21,603 bases of DNA from an uncultured Flavobacteriales bacterium (GTDB lineage: Bacteria > Bacteroidota > Bacteroidia > Flavobacteriales > Schleiferiaceae): NCBI GenBank assembly GCA_903821715.1, contig CAIJMB010000041.1:1-21603 (forward strand), given 5' to 3'. The notes under the pieces are model-generated. The model saw nothing but the letters and a program-made list of their open reading frames with translations, ran no database searches and was not told the DNA's origin. Positions 1 to 9,175 of the stretch are shown piece by piece. The translations under genes and the position numbers were made by a program. Within the stretch, counting starts at the first letter, position 1. Every line of letters begins with the position of its first letter.

Positions 1-1
1 A

Positions 2-1498
2 CTGATGCCGATGGGAATGCTGGCTCAGCGAACCATTGGTTATTGGCGGCCCGACGCCAAGGCAGGGCTTGAGGCGGCCTACCAAAGCGTACTCAACGGC
101 CAAGACGGAAAGCGCTGGATGCAGCACTTCGGCAAAGGGCAATGGAAGCCGATCGAGGCCGACTATGAGGTCGAACCCCGCGACGGCGCCGACATTGAAA
201 CCACCCTTGACACCCGCATTCAGGACATCGCGCACCATGCACTGCTGGAACGACTTGAGATGTACCAGGCGGAACACGGTTCCGTAATTGTGATGGAGGT
301 GGCGACGGGTAAAATCCGCGCGATGGTGAATTTGGGGCGCGAAGAAGGCGATTCGATCTACACCGAGCTGCGCAACTACGCCGTCTGGGAAAAAACTGAA
401 CCCGGATCTACGTTCAAGTTTGCCGCGCTGCTGGCCGCGCTCGAGGACGGAATCGTCGACACCAATACGCGCGTCGACACGGACGGAGGCGTCTACGTGG
501 TGCACGGCAAGAAGGTCAACGACTCGCACAAGGGCGGCTACGGGGTGATTTCGCTCGGCCGCGCACTCGAAGTTTCGAGCAATACGGGCGTGGTAAAGGC
601 CATTTACCCCAAGTACTTAGCCAATCCGCAAGATTTTATCGACCGCCTTTACCAAATGGGGCTCGGTGAAAAGACTGGCATCGAGGTCAATGGAGAAAGT
701 AAGCCCTACATTCCGCAGCCGGGCAGCGCCAGATGGTCCGGCACGACCCTGCCGTGGATGATGTTCGGATACGGCGTACAGTGCACTCCGCTGCAGACCC
801 TGGTGTTTTACAATGCGCTGGCCAACGACGGCAAGATGGTGCGCCCCCGTCTGTGGGAGCGTACGATCGACCGCGGCCAAGTGGTGGCCGAGTCAGAGCT
901 CGAGTACATCCGCACCAGCATCGCGTCCAAAGAAAACGTGCTGAAGGTCCGCGACTTAATGGAAAAGGTCGTGATTCGCGGAACCGCGTCCAACATCAAA
1001 CTCGATTCACTCAAACTCGCGGGCAAGACGGGCACCTGCCAGCTCGAGTACTGGAATCCGGAGCGCATGGGCTACCAGGCGTCGTTCGCCGGTTACTTCC
1101 CCGCCGACAATCCGAAGTACTCGTGTGTGGTCGTGGTTTCGCGCCCGATTAAGAGCATGGGGTACTACGCGAATGTGGTGGCTGCGCCCGTTTTTCAGGA
1201 CATTGCCCTCGGAATTACCAAGTTTTTGCCGGACGAAACGGTTCCGCCCCGCGGATACTGGAGCGACGGCCTCGAATCGACGGCTTCCAAGCGCGCCGAA
1301 GTCGCCAAGTCGGCTTGGGCGAGCGCTTCAGAGGCCCTCGAGCGCGGAAGCATGCCCAACTGGGCCGGCTGGAAGGGCGCCGACGCCGTGCAGCTGCTTG
1401 AACAGCACGGGTACCGCGTCGAAGTGCGTGGCAACGGCCGCGTTCGCTCGTGGTCTCCCGGATCGGGACGCAAATCCATAACCCTCGTACTCGGATGA
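2..1498 (+). CDS. ftsI: FtsI / PBP3-type peptidoglycan D,D-transpeptidase, 5' truncated by the window edge
   Basis: Septal class B penicillin-binding protein that cross-links new peptidoglycan at the division site, working with FtsW. The frame is open from base 2, so the gene continues upstream; the missing part should hold the cytoplasmic tail, the single membrane anchor and the start of the pedestal domain. Numbering from the first Met in the window (base 5), the transpeptidase motifs are all present: SxxK as STFK at 135-138 (S135 is the nucleophile), SxN as SSN at 191-193, and KTG at 341-343. A C-terminal PASTA-like segment covers about 449-497 (GADAVQLLEQHGYRVEV), as is common for Bacteroidota FtsI. 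The TGA stop overlaps the murE ATG by 4 bases, which suggests translational coupling. The downstream genes murE and ftsW fit FtsI rather than an elongation PBP2. The family call is firm; the true start cannot be seen. Confidence 0.96.
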   Translation: MMPMGMLAQRTIGYWRPDAKAGLEAAYQSVLNGQDGKRWMQHFGKGQWKPIEADYEVEPRDGADIETTLDTRIQDIAHHALLERLEMYQAEHGSVIVMEVATGKIRAMVNLGREEGDSIYTELRNYAVWEKTEPGSTFKFAALLAALEDGIVDTNTRVDTDGGVYVVHGKKVNDSHKGGYGVISLGRALEVSSNTGVVKAIYPKYLANPQDFIDRLYQMGLGEKTGIEVNGESKPYIPQPGSARWSGTTLPWMMFGYGVQCTPLQTLVFYNALANDGKMVRPRLWERTIDRGQVVAESELEYIRTSIASKENVLKVRDLMEKVVIRGTASNIKLDSLKLAGKTGTCQLEYWNPERMGYQASFAGYFPADNPKYSCVVVVSRPIKSMGYYANVVAAPVFQDIALGITKFLPDETVPPRGYWSDGLESTASKRAEVAKSAWASASEALERGSMPNWAGWKGADAVQLLEQHGYRVEVRGNGRVRSWSPGSGRKSITLVLG

Positions 1499-2952
1499 AG
1501 CTGCTGAAGAACCTTTTGTACGGCGTGCGCCTTGTGGACGTTCAAGGCAGCACCAATTTGGCGGTCGAGTCGGTTACGTCCGACAGCCGCAAGGTGCGGC
1601 CCGACAGCCTGTTTGTTGCGGTGCGCGGAACCCATTCAGACGGCCACTCCTACCTGCCGCAGGCCATTGCCGCCGGCGCAAAAGCGATTGTGGTCGAAGA
1701 GGTTCCGGCCGACGCAGCCCCCGGGGTCACCTGGATCACCGTGGCGAGCAGCTCTGAGGCCTACGCCCGAATCGCCTGCTCGTGGTTTGACCAACCCAGC
1801 CAGGGCATGACCGTGGTGGGCGTCACCGGGACGAACGGAAAAACCACCACCGCCACCCTGCTCTACCACATGCTCATGCACCGTGGAGTCAAAACCGGCC
1901 TCATCAGCACGGTGAAGGTCTGCGTGAATTCCGCTGAAGAGCCGGCGACCCACACGACCCCCGACGCGTGGGTGCTTCAGGGCCACCTCGCCCGCATGCG
2001 CGATGCCGGATGTAAGGTGGTATTCATGGAGGTGAGTTCGCACGGACTCGTGCAGCACCGCGTGACTGGCCTGAAGTTCGCTGGCGCGGTGTTCACCAAC
2101 ATTTCACGCGACCACCTCGACTACCACGAGACGATGGACAACTACGTGGCGGCCAAAAAGATGCTGTTCGACGGACTGGGTTCCGAAGCATTTGCCCTGG
2201 TGAATTCCGACGACACGCATGGCGAAACCATGCTTTTGGATTGCGCGGCGCGCACCCGCACCTATGCGCTCAAGCGTCCGGCTGACATCAAGGTAAAAAT
2301 CCTCGAATCGCACCTGCAGGGCACCCTGCTCAGCATCAACCAGCGCGAGTGCTGGTCGCAGCTCATTGGCGCATTCAACGCCTACAACATGGCCGCCATG
2401 TATGGCGTGGCGGTGGAATTGGGGATTCCTGCCGACGAAGCACTTCAAGCGTTGAGCGCGGTTCGCAGCGTCGACGGCCGCTTCCAAAAAATTGCTGGCC
2501 CCGACAACCGAATCGGAATCGTCGACTACGCCCACACCCCGGACGCGCTCGAAAACGTGCTCAAAACGCTGCAGGACCTCAACCAAGGAGCCCAGCAAAT
2601 AATCACAGTGATCGGCTGTGGAGGCGACCGCGACAAGGGCAAGCGCCCCGAGATGGCCCGAATTGCCGCCGACCGCAGCACTAAGGCCATTTTGACCAGC
2701 GACAACCCGCGCAGCGAAGACCCCGAAGCCATTCTCGACGACATGGAAGCCGGTCTGGATCCCGTTCAAAAGCGCCGTTCCCTGCGCATCAGCGACCGCG
2801 CCCAGGCCATCAAGCTGGCGGTACAGCTCGCCAACCCCGGAGACGTCATTCTCGTCGCCGGCAAAGGCCACGAAACCTACCAAGAAATCGCCGGCGTCAA
2901 GCATCCCTTTGACGACGTCGCCACCCTCAAAGCCCAGTTTAACGACCTGTAA
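1495..2952 (+). CDS. murE: UDP-N-acetylmuramoyl-L-alanyl-D-glutamate--2,6-diaminopimelate ligase
   Basis: Cytoplasmic ATP-dependent Mur ligase that adds the third amino acid of the peptidoglycan stem peptide. I chose the ATG at 1495, giving 485 aa, because it begins MKLLKNLLYGV, the usual Bacteroidota MurE N-terminus, and forms an ATGA overlap with the ftsI stop. An upstream in-frame GTG at 1450 would add 15 unlikely residues. Visible features are the N-terminal UDP-binding domain (VTSDSRKVRPDSLFVA), the P-loop GTNGKTT at 112-118, the central-domain stretches EVSSHG and SRDHLDYH, and DYAHTP at 344-349 in the third domain. The specificity motif DNPR at 403-406 marks meso-diaminopimelate ligases; lysine-adding enzymes differ there. 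Three bases separate it from mraY. Confidence 0.97.
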   Translation: MKLLKNLLYGVRLVDVQGSTNLAVESVTSDSRKVRPDSLFVAVRGTHSDGHSYLPQAIAAGAKAIVVEEVPADAAPGVTWITVASSSEAYARIACSWFDQPSQGMTVVGVTGTNGKTTTATLLYHMLMHRGVKTGLISTVKVCVNSAEEPATHTTPDAWVLQGHLARMRDAGCKVVFMEVSSHGLVQHRVTGLKFAGAVFTNISRDHLDYHETMDNYVAAKKMLFDGLGSEAFALVNSDDTHGETMLLDCAARTRTYALKRPADIKVKILESHLQGTLLSINQRECWSQLIGAFNAYNMAAMYGVAVELGIPADEALQALSAVRSVDGRFQKIAGPDNRIGIVDYAHTPDALENVLKTLQDLNQGAQQIITVIGCGGDRDKGKRPEMARIAADRSTKAILTSDNPRSEDPEAILDDMEAGLDPVQKRRSLRISDRAQAIKLAVQLANPGDVILVAGKGHETYQEIAGVKHPFDDVATLKAQFNDL

Positions 2953-2955
2953 ACC

Positions 2956-4185
2956 ATGCTGTACGCCCTATTTGACCTCCTCAAGCCCTACGACCTGCCC
3001 GGCGCTGGCTTGTTCAGCTACCTCACGTTTCGCGCGGCCCTCGCCATCTTGCTCTCGCTGACCATCAGCCTGGCATTCGGCGGCCGTCTGATCAAGTTGC
3101 TTCGCAAGCTGCAAGTGGGCGAAACCGTGCGCGACCTCGGCCTTGAAGGCCAGCTCAGCAAGGCCGGAACCCCCACCATGGGCGGCCTCATCATCTTGGC
3201 GGCCATCATTATTCCGGTACTGCTCGTGGCGAACCTTGGAAACATTTACATCCAGTTGCTCCTGCTTACCACCGTGTGGATGGGCGCCATTGGATTCGCC
3301 GACGACTACATCAAGGTCTTTCGCAAAAACAAGCAGGGGCTTCGCGGAATCTTCAAGGTAATCGGCCAAGTCACGCTGGGCCTCGTGGTCGGAGCCGTAC
3401 TGGCCTTTCACCCCGACGTCACGATGAAAGAGGAACTTCCTGCGACCGCACTAGAGGAACTCTATGGCGAAGTGGGCGGAGGCAAACCTAAGTTTGGCAC
3501 CGCCGAGCAGCACCTGAAAACGACGATTCCGTTCATCAAGGACTCCACCTTTGACTACGCCGACCTCGTGTTTTGGACCGACGCGCAGGCCGAATGGGCG
3601 TGGTTGCTCTTCATTCCGATCGTGATTTTCATTATCACGGCGGTCAGCAACGGCGCCAACTTGACCGACGGCCTCGACGGATTAGCGGGCGGAACCTCAG
3701 CCATCATCGCCTTCACCCTTGCCGTACTTGCCTACGTGAGCGGATCGGTCGTCTTCGCCAGCTACCTGGACATCATGTACATACCGATGTCGGGCGAAAT
3801 GATCGTGTTCGCCGCCGCCTTCCTCGGAGCCGCCATCGGATTCCTTTGGTACAACACCTACCCCGCCCAAGTCTTCATGGGCGACACGGGCAGCCTGTCG
3901 ATCGGCGCCATCATCGCCGTCTTTGCGCTCGCCATTCGCAAGGAGTTGCTGATCCCCATCTTGGCCGGAATCTTTTTGGTCGAAAACCTCAGCGTGGTAC
4001 TTCAAGTGGCCTACTTCAAGTACACCAAAAAGAAGTACGGCGAGGGCCGACGCATCTTCTTGATGTCCCCACTGCACCACCACTACCAAAAAAAGGGGCT
4101 CCACGAATCCAAAATCGTGACCCGCTTCTGGATTTCGGGCATCTTCTTGGCCATTTTCACCCTCATTACCCTCAAACTCCGCTAG
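2956..4185 (+). CDS. mraY: Phospho-N-acetylmuramoyl-pentapeptide-transferase (lipid I synthase)
   Basis: Polytopic inner-membrane enzyme that transfers phospho-MurNAc-pentapeptide from UDP to undecaprenyl phosphate, making lipid I. The 409 aa product carries the family signatures: GTPTMGG at 71-77, the acidic pair ADDY (D116, D117), NLTDGLDGLAGG at 235-246, MGDTGS at 308-313 with D310, and the cytoplasmic histidine loop SPLHHHYQKKG at 371-381 with H374-H376. It is about 50 residues longer than the Escherichia coli enzyme. The excess is mostly a hydrophilic insertion at about 152-212 between membrane segments, which also occurs in other Bacteroidota. It starts 3 bases after murE and ends 4 bases before murD. 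No Shine-Dalgarno sequence is visible. Confidence 0.97.
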   Translation: MLYALFDLLKPYDLPGAGLFSYLTFRAALAILLSLTISLAFGGRLIKLLRKLQVGETVRDLGLEGQLSKAGTPTMGGLIILAAIIIPVLLVANLGNIYIQLLLLTTVWMGAIGFADDYIKVFRKNKQGLRGIFKVIGQVTLGLVVGAVLAFHPDVTMKEELPATALEELYGEVGGGKPKFGTAEQHLKTTIPFIKDSTFDYADLVFWTDAQAEWAWLLFIPIVIFIITAVSNGANLTDGLDGLAGGTSAIIAFTLAVLAYVSGSVVFASYLDIMYIPMSGEMIVFAAAFLGAAIGFLWYNTYPAQVFMGDTGSLSIGAIIAVFALAIRKELLIPILAGIFLVENLSVVLQVAYFKYTKKKYGEGRRIFLMSPLHHHYQKKGLHESKIVTRFWISGIFLAIFTLITLKLR

Positions 4186-4189
4186 TCCC

Positions 4190-5539
4190 GTGCGCGCTGT
4201 ACTCCCCCATCGGATCGCCGTGCTCGGCGGCGGCGAAAGCGGAATCGGAGCCGCCCTGCTCGCGGCACACCGCGGCGTGGACGTCTTTTTGAGCGAGGGC
4301 AAAAACCTCGGCCCCGGATACCGCGCTGAGTTGGAAGCCGCAGGGATTCCGTTCGAAGAAGGCCAGCACAGCATTGACCAGTTGCTCACCGCAGAAGCGG
4401 TGGTAAAAAGCCCGGGGATTCCGCCCAGCCACCCCGTGGTGGCTGCGCTGAAACAGGCCGGCGTACCCATTTGGTCAGACATCGAGTGGTTCTACCAAAA
4501 CTGCCCAACCCACGCTAAAATCGCCGCCATTACAGGCAGCAACGGCAAAACCACGACCACGAGCTGGCTCGGCCATATTTTGCGCCAAGCCGGAGCCAAC
4601 GTTCAGGTGGGCGGCAACATCGGGGTGGGCGCAGGCCGCCTGCTCTTGGAGCCAGAGGCCGACGTCTACGTCCTTGAGGTTTCGAGCTACCAGCTCGAGG
4701 ACTGCCCGAGCTTTCGCCCCGACGTGGCCGTACTCACGAACATCACCCCCGACCACCTGGACCGCTACGGAAGCCTTGAGGCCTACGCCGAGACCAAGTT
4801 TGCCATCGCGCAGCACCAGCGCAGCGAAGACGCCTTTGTCTTCTATGGCGAAGACCCCATCAGCCAGCGCTACCTCGAGCGCGTGGCCGCCAACCTCTAC
4901 CCCATCTACACCTCTGAGCCCGCAATGATGCCCGCCCAAGGTGCCGCCCCCATTCCCCCGAAGTACCTGATTAGAACCGCTGACTCCGAAATGACTATCG
5001 ACGAACTCGCCCTACAAGGCAAACACAATACCTTCAACGCTCTGGCTGCTGGCCTTTCGGCCCGCCTCCTTCAGGTTCGGGACGAAGCCATTCGCGAATC
5101 GCTCGCGCACTTTGAGGGCCTCGAGCACCGCATGGAATCAGTAGCGCATGTGGGCGGAATCCACTTTATCAACGACTCCAAGGCCACCAACGTCAACTCG
5201 ACGTACTACGCGCTTGAAAGCATGACGACTCCTACCGTCTTGATCTTGGGAGGTGTCGACAAGGGCAACGACTACAGCGAGCTCTTTCGCCTCGTCGAGA
5301 AAAAGGTGAAGGCCATCGTGGCCATGGGCACCGACAACCACAAGATTGTCGAAGCATTTGAAGGCCGTGTCGGACTTCTTGCCGAGACTGCGAGCATGGA
5401 ACATGCCGTACGCACCGCCTACCAACTCGCCAGCAAAGGCGACACGGTCCTGCTCAGCCCCTGCTGCGCCAGCTTCGACCTCTTTCAGAACTACGAAGAC
5501 CGCGGACGCCAATTCAAAACCTGCGTTCGCGCCCTCTAA
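4190..5539 (+). CDS. murD: UDP-N-acetylmuramoylalanine--D-glutamate ligase
   Basis: Cytoplasmic Mur ligase adding D-glutamate to UDP-MurNAc-L-alanine. The 449 aa protein has an N-terminal Rossmann-like nucleotide-sugar domain (AVLGGGESGIG at about 10-20), the ATP P-loop GSNGKTT at 116-122, the central-domain sequences EVSSYQLED (163-171) and TNITPDHLDRY (183-193), and the C-terminal domain with HRMES, FINDSKATN and SPCCASFDLFQNYEDRG, all typical of MurD. The likely start is the GTG at 4190, because no ATG lies between the mraY stop and the first conserved glycine motif and because this start leaves the usual short N-terminal lead. It lies 4 bases after mraY and 3 bases before ftsW. Confidence 0.96.
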   Translation: MRAVLPHRIAVLGGGESGIGAALLAAHRGVDVFLSEGKNLGPGYRAELEAAGIPFEEGQHSIDQLLTAEAVVKSPGIPPSHPVVAALKQAGVPIWSDIEWFYQNCPTHAKIAAITGSNGKTTTTSWLGHILRQAGANVQVGGNIGVGAGRLLLEPEADVYVLEVSSYQLEDCPSFRPDVAVLTNITPDHLDRYGSLEAYAETKFAIAQHQRSEDAFVFYGEDPISQRYLERVAANLYPIYTSEPAMMPAQGAAPIPPKYLIRTADSEMTIDELALQGKHNTFNALAAGLSARLLQVRDEAIRESLAHFEGLEHRMESVAHVGGIHFINDSKATNVNSTYYALESMTTPTVLILGGVDKGNDYSELFRLVEKKVKAIVAMGTDNHKIVEAFEGRVGLLAETASMEHAVRTAYQLASKGDTVLLSPCCASFDLFQNYEDRGRQFKTCVRAL

Positions 5540-5542
5540 ATC

Positions 5543-6736
5543 ATGGAAAACCAAGGCTTCAGCAAAATCTTTCAGGGCAGCACCCAAGTGTGGGTGGGCA
5601 TGCTCTTGCTGTCGCTTTTTTCGCTCCTACCGGTGTACAGTGGGGGCGGAACCCTAAGTCATTTCTCATTCATTCTGCTCAGCTGGGCCGCTGCATTTGC
5701 CTTGCACCGCACCCCCTACCGCTTCTTTGGAAGTGTCTCGGGACTGCTCATGGTCCTCACCTTGGGATTGCTCGCATTCACTTTGGCCCAGGGCCGAACT
5801 ATCGGAGGCGCCAACGCCAGCCGATGGATTAGCATTTTTGGCTTATCGTTTCAAACGAGTGCCTTCGCGAACGTCGTACTGATCATGTTCGTCGCGCGCC
5901 AAATGGCCAAGCGCAAAGAAGAATGGACATTTGGGCAGTCTTTTGGCAAGGTCCTTTGGGCCATCTTCGCCACGGTGGGACTGATTCTGCCCGCTAACTT
6001 CTCTACCGCCGCACTCGTATTCGTGAACGCGAGCGTGGTACTTGCATTAGGCGGATACCCATTTAAGTACTTGCTGCGCATCGCCGGAATGGGCGCAGCC
6101 GCACTCGCCATCTTTGTCGCAGCGGTCATGGTGGCGCCGGACCTCATGCCCAACCGCGTCCAAACGTGGAAGTCGCGCATCGAAACCTTTTCGGGCCAAG
6201 GTAACGAAGACGACACGTACCAAACACTTACGGCGCAGCGGGCTATCGCCGAGGGCCGAATCTTTGGCCAGGGTCCGGGCGGAGGCCTGCACAAGCACTT
6301 CTTGCCGCAGAACAACTCTGACTTTGTCTATGCCCTAATCGTCGAAGAGTACGGCCTTGTGGGCGGAACCATTGTGCTCGCCATGTACATCTGGCTCCTC
6401 TTTGCGGTGGTGCGCGTCGCCAAGCGCGCCAAGGACCTCTTTGGCAAGCTCCTGGCCCTCGGAATCGGCTACGCCATCGTCCTACAGGCCTTCATCAACA
6501 TGGCGGTGGCGACCGGCCTCTTTCCCGTTACCGGTCAAACGCTTCCGCTGGTGAGCGCGGGCGGAACCTCGCTCCTGCTCACCTGTGCCGCCCTTGCCAT
6601 GGTTATTGCCGTCAGCCGCGGAAAAGGCGACGGCGAAGACGTCGACCCCGACCTCGCAGCCGCACTCGAAAACGACTGGAACGAATCCAGCGAACCCCTT
6701 ACCCAAGCCAAAGCACCCAACCTACCCAATGGCTGA
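5543..6736 (+). CDS. ftsW: FtsW, SEDS-family septal peptidoglycan glycosyltransferase
   Basis: Multi-pass membrane protein that polymerises lipid II at the septum together with FtsI. The 397 aa product shows many hydrophobic helices, the SEDS sequence QNNSDFVYALIVEEYG with the presumed catalytic aspartate D260 in the large periplasmic loop, and the hallmark FPVTGQTLPLVSAGGTS at 327-343. The segment LPANFSTA (149-156) has Asn where many proteobacterial homologues have Asp. A hydrophilic, acidic cytoplasmic tail of about 35 residues follows the last helix and includes the 8-base overlap with murG. FtsW is preferred over RodA because the gene lies between murD and murG. Confidence 0.96.
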   Translation: MENQGFSKIFQGSTQVWVGMLLLSLFSLLPVYSGGGTLSHFSFILLSWAAAFALHRTPYRFFGSVSGLLMVLTLGLLAFTLAQGRTIGGANASRWISIFGLSFQTSAFANVVLIMFVARQMAKRKEEWTFGQSFGKVLWAIFATVGLILPANFSTAALVFVNASVVLALGGYPFKYLLRIAGMGAAALAIFVAAVMVAPDLMPNRVQTWKSRIETFSGQGNEDDTYQTLTAQRAIAEGRIFGQGPGGGLHKHFLPQNNSDFVYALIVEEYGLVGGTIVLAMYIWLLFAVVRVAKRAKDLFGKLLALGIGYAIVLQAFINMAVATGLFPVTGQTLPLVSAGGTSLLLTCAALAMVIAVSRGKGDGEDVDPDLAAALENDWNESSEPLTQAKAPNLPNG

Positions 6737-7850
6737 GCAACTGCGCATCATCATCTCAGGCGGCGGAACCGGCGGACACATCTTTCCCGCCGTCAGCATC
6801 GCCCGTGAAATCCAATCCCGCTACCCCCAAGCCCGCATCTTGTTTGTCGGCGCAGAAGGCCGAATGGAAATGGAACGCGTGCCTGCCGCAGGATTCCCCA
6901 TCGAGGGAATTCGCATCGCCGGGTTTCAGCGCAAAAAACTCTTGGCCAACCTCAGCCTTCCGGGTAAAATTTGGACGAGCCTCAAGCGCGTCCGCGCCAT
7001 CATGGAGCGCGAACGTCCGCACCTGGTGATCGGAACAGGCGGCTACGTCAGCGGCCCCACACTTTGGGTGGCGCAGCGAATGGGGATTCCGACACTGATT
7101 CAGGAGCAAAATAGCTTTGCCGGATGGACCAACCGCTGGCTGAGCAAAAAGGCCGGCGCCATCTGCGTGGCCTACCCCGGAATGGAATCGGCATTCCCAG
7201 CCGACCGGATTCGCTTCACCGGTAACCCCGTGCGACCCGACCTTGCCACGCTGGCAGGCACCCCAACCACCGAAGCCCTGCGCGCTGACGCCAAGCTGGC
7301 CCTCGGATTCGACCCCATCAAGCCGCTCGTACTCATCCTCGGCGGAAGCCAAGGCGCCCGCGCCATCAACGAGGGCGTTGCTTCGTGCGAAAACATGTGG
7401 CGTTCGAGCGACATCCAAATCTTTTGGCAGTGCGGACGCTTCTATGCTCAAGACCTCATTGCCCGATTTGGCCAGGGTCGCGGACGCCAAATCAGCGCAT
7501 TCATCGACGACATGCCCAGTGTGCTTCGCGCGGCGGACCTTGTCCTCTCTCGGGCCGGAGCCGGAACCCTGAGCGAACTCACCTGCGCGGGTTCTGCGGC
7601 GGTCCTCGTTCCATCGCCCAACGTCGCCGAAGACCACCAAACCCACAACGCCCAAAGCCTCGTGGCCGCTGGCGCCGCCATCATCATGCCCGAAATCAAC
7701 ATCGCCAACCTCTGTGGGCATGTGCACGGGCTGCTGTACCGCCCCGACGAACTCGAACTGCTTCGCGGCAACGCCCGCAAGCTCGCCAAGCCGCACGCCG
7801 CGGCCGACATCGTCAACGAATGCGAACGACTCTGGACATGGCGGGCGTAA
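6729..7850 (+). CDS. murG: UDP-GlcNAc--undecaprenyl-PP-MurNAc-pentapeptide GlcNAc transferase (lipid II synthase)
   Basis: Peripheral membrane GT-B glycosyltransferase that adds GlcNAc to lipid I on the cytoplasmic face, forming lipid II. The start at 6729 gives 373 aa and places the glycine-rich loop GGGTGGH at 11-17, the usual position; an in-frame upstream ATG at 6585 lies deep inside ftsW and is rejected. Further family features are IGTGGYVSGP, QEQNSFAGWTNRWLS, GGSQGARAIN in the C-terminal UDP-GlcNAc domain, and the acceptor and donor loop GTLSELTCAGSAAVLVP followed by EDHQTHNA. The gene overlaps ftsW by 8 bases, and murC begins 2 bases after its TAA. Confidence 0.97.
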   Translation: MAEQLRIIISGGGTGGHIFPAVSIAREIQSRYPQARILFVGAEGRMEMERVPAAGFPIEGIRIAGFQRKKLLANLSLPGKIWTSLKRVRAIMERERPHLVIGTGGYVSGPTLWVAQRMGIPTLIQEQNSFAGWTNRWLSKKAGAICVAYPGMESAFPADRIRFTGNPVRPDLATLAGTPTTEALRADAKLALGFDPIKPLVLILGGSQGARAINEGVASCENMWRSSDIQIFWQCGRFYAQDLIARFGQGRGRQISAFIDDMPSVLRAADLVLSRAGAGTLSELTCAGSAAVLVPSPNVAEDHQTHNAQSLVAAGAAIIMPEINIANLCGHVHGLLYRPDELELLRGNARKLAKPHAAADIVNECERLWTWRA

Positions 7851-7852
7851 AC

Positions 7853-9175
7853 ATGAACGACCCCATTCCAGCCCTAGACTTCTTAGGCATCGGCGGCATT
7901 GGCATGTCGTCGCTGGCTCGTTGGGCGATGGCCCGCGGAATCACTGTGACCGGCTACGACAAAACGCCAACTGCGCTTACGGACGCTCTGGCTTCAGAAG
8001 GTGCAACCCTACGATTTGACGAATCGCTGGAGGCCTGGAAGGTTCCCGCTGACGCATGGATCATTTACACTCCTGCGATTCCCGCCGACCACCCGCAGCT
8101 GGTGGCCGCTAAAGCCCAGGGCCGAACCCTGATGAAGCGCGCGGAACTCCTCGGCCAGATCGCCAACGACGGCACATGCCTAGCCGTTGGCGGAACCCAC
8201 GGCAAGACCACGACCTCGGCCATGCTCGCCTGGATCCTCAGCCAGCACCAACCGATTCAAGCGTTTTTGGGCGGAATCGCGACCAACTTCAATTCGAACT
8301 GCCTCCCCGGACCCGCCGAGGTCAGCGTGGTCGAGGCCGACGAGTTCGACCGGTCCTTTTTGCACCTGCACCCCAGCGCCGCCGTGATCACCAGCACCGA
8401 CGCCGACCACCTCGACATTTATGGCGAAGCCGACTCCGTGGTCGACGGATTTAGGGACTTTGCCGGGCAGGTCAAGGGGCCGCTGTTTGCGGGCCCGGGC
8501 TGCGCCGACCTAGCCGGAGCCGAGTCCTACGGACGCCCAGGCGACCGCTACACGTACCGCGACGTGCGCCTCGAGGGCGGCGTTCAGGCCTTCACCCTCG
8601 TGCTCGACGGAACCGAGATCGCCACCCACGCCGGGCTCCCCGGGTTGCACAATGTCGAGAACGCGGTTGCTGCTGCGGCGCTGGCCCACGCAGTGGGCAT
8701 GCCCGCGGCCGCGATCGCCCAAGCGATCGCGAGCTTCCGCGGGGTCGCGCGGCGGTTTGACCGCCGCGTAAGCGCCGCTGGCCGCCACTACATCGACGAC
8801 TACGCCCACCACCCGACGGAACTCACCCGGTTCATCGAAGCCCTGCGGGGGATGTTCCCGGGCGAAAAGGTGGCTTTGCTCTTTCAACCGCACCTGTACA
8901 GCCGAACCCGCGACTTCGCCGCGGGATTCGCCGAGGCCCTAGCGGGCGCCGACTTCGTCGGCATTCTGCCCATTTATGCAGCCCGCGAACGCGCCATGGC
9001 GGGCGTCGACAGCGCGATGCTGGCGGCCCGGATCCCGGGCGCGCAGCTCGTGCCGTACGACCGCGGCGCGGAATGGCTGGCGAGCCAGCCCGCCACCGTG
9101 GTGGCCACGGTGGGCGCGGGCGACATCGACCGACTGGTTCCGCACGTAGAACGACTCATTCGCGCTCAATCATGA
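7853..9175 (+). CDS. murC: UDP-N-acetylmuramate--L-alanine ligase
   Basis: First Mur ligase, joining L-alanine to UDP-MurNAc using ATP. The start at 7853 gives 440 aa and puts the N-terminal motif FLGIGGIGMSSLAR at about 10-23. An ATG at 7838 (inside the murG end) would add MAGVN and cannot be excluded. The P-loop is GTHGKTT at 114-120. Central-domain motifs are EADEFDRSFL and TDADHLDIYG, and the C-terminal domain has DDYAHHPTEL, which sets MurC apart from the other Mur ligases. In-frame starts much further upstream lie inside murG and are not used. The TGA overlaps the ftsQ ATG by 4 bases. Confidence 0.96.
   Translation: MNDPIPALDFLGIGGIGMSSLARWAMARGITVTGYDKTPTALTDALASEGATLRFDESLEAWKVPADAWIIYTPAIPADHPQLVAAKAQGRTLMKRAELLGQIANDGTCLAVGGTHGKTTTSAMLAWILSQHQPIQAFLGGIATNFNSNCLPGPAEVSVVEADEFDRSFLHLHPSAAVITSTDADHLDIYGEADSVVDGFRDFAGQVKGPLFAGPGCADLAGAESYGRPGDRYTYRDVRLEGGVQAFTLVLDGTEIATHAGLPGLHNVENAVAAAALAHAVGMPAAAIAQAIASFRGVARRFDRRVSAAGRHYIDDYAHHPTELTRFIEALRGMFPGEKVALLFQPHLYSRTRDFAAGFAEALAGADFVGILPIYAARERAMAGVDSAMLAARIPGAQLVPYDRGAEWLASQPATVVATVGAGDIDRLVPHVERLIRAQS

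Noticed and set aside
2104..2904. A 266-codon minus-strand frame opposite murE
   Set aside because: Long antisense frames are expected in GC-rich coding DNA. The translation has no recognisable domain, and murE motifs run through the whole interval.
3489..3496. TAAGTTTG inside mraY as an internal promoter
   Set aside because: It matches the -7 consensus, but a few chance matches are expected in a window this size, no start codon follows at a sensible distance and no -33 element was seen.
6756..7796. A 346-codon minus-strand frame opposite murG
   Set aside because: It is antisense to a complete MurG with all its motifs; its composition is that of a reverse-strand shadow and there is no promoter or start context.
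7385..7852. N-terminal extension of the murC frame upstream of its conserved start
   Set aside because: The extension lies in a second frame of murG, is rich in Arg and Pro with no MurC similarity, and the Rossmann motif expected near residue 10 begins just after 7853.
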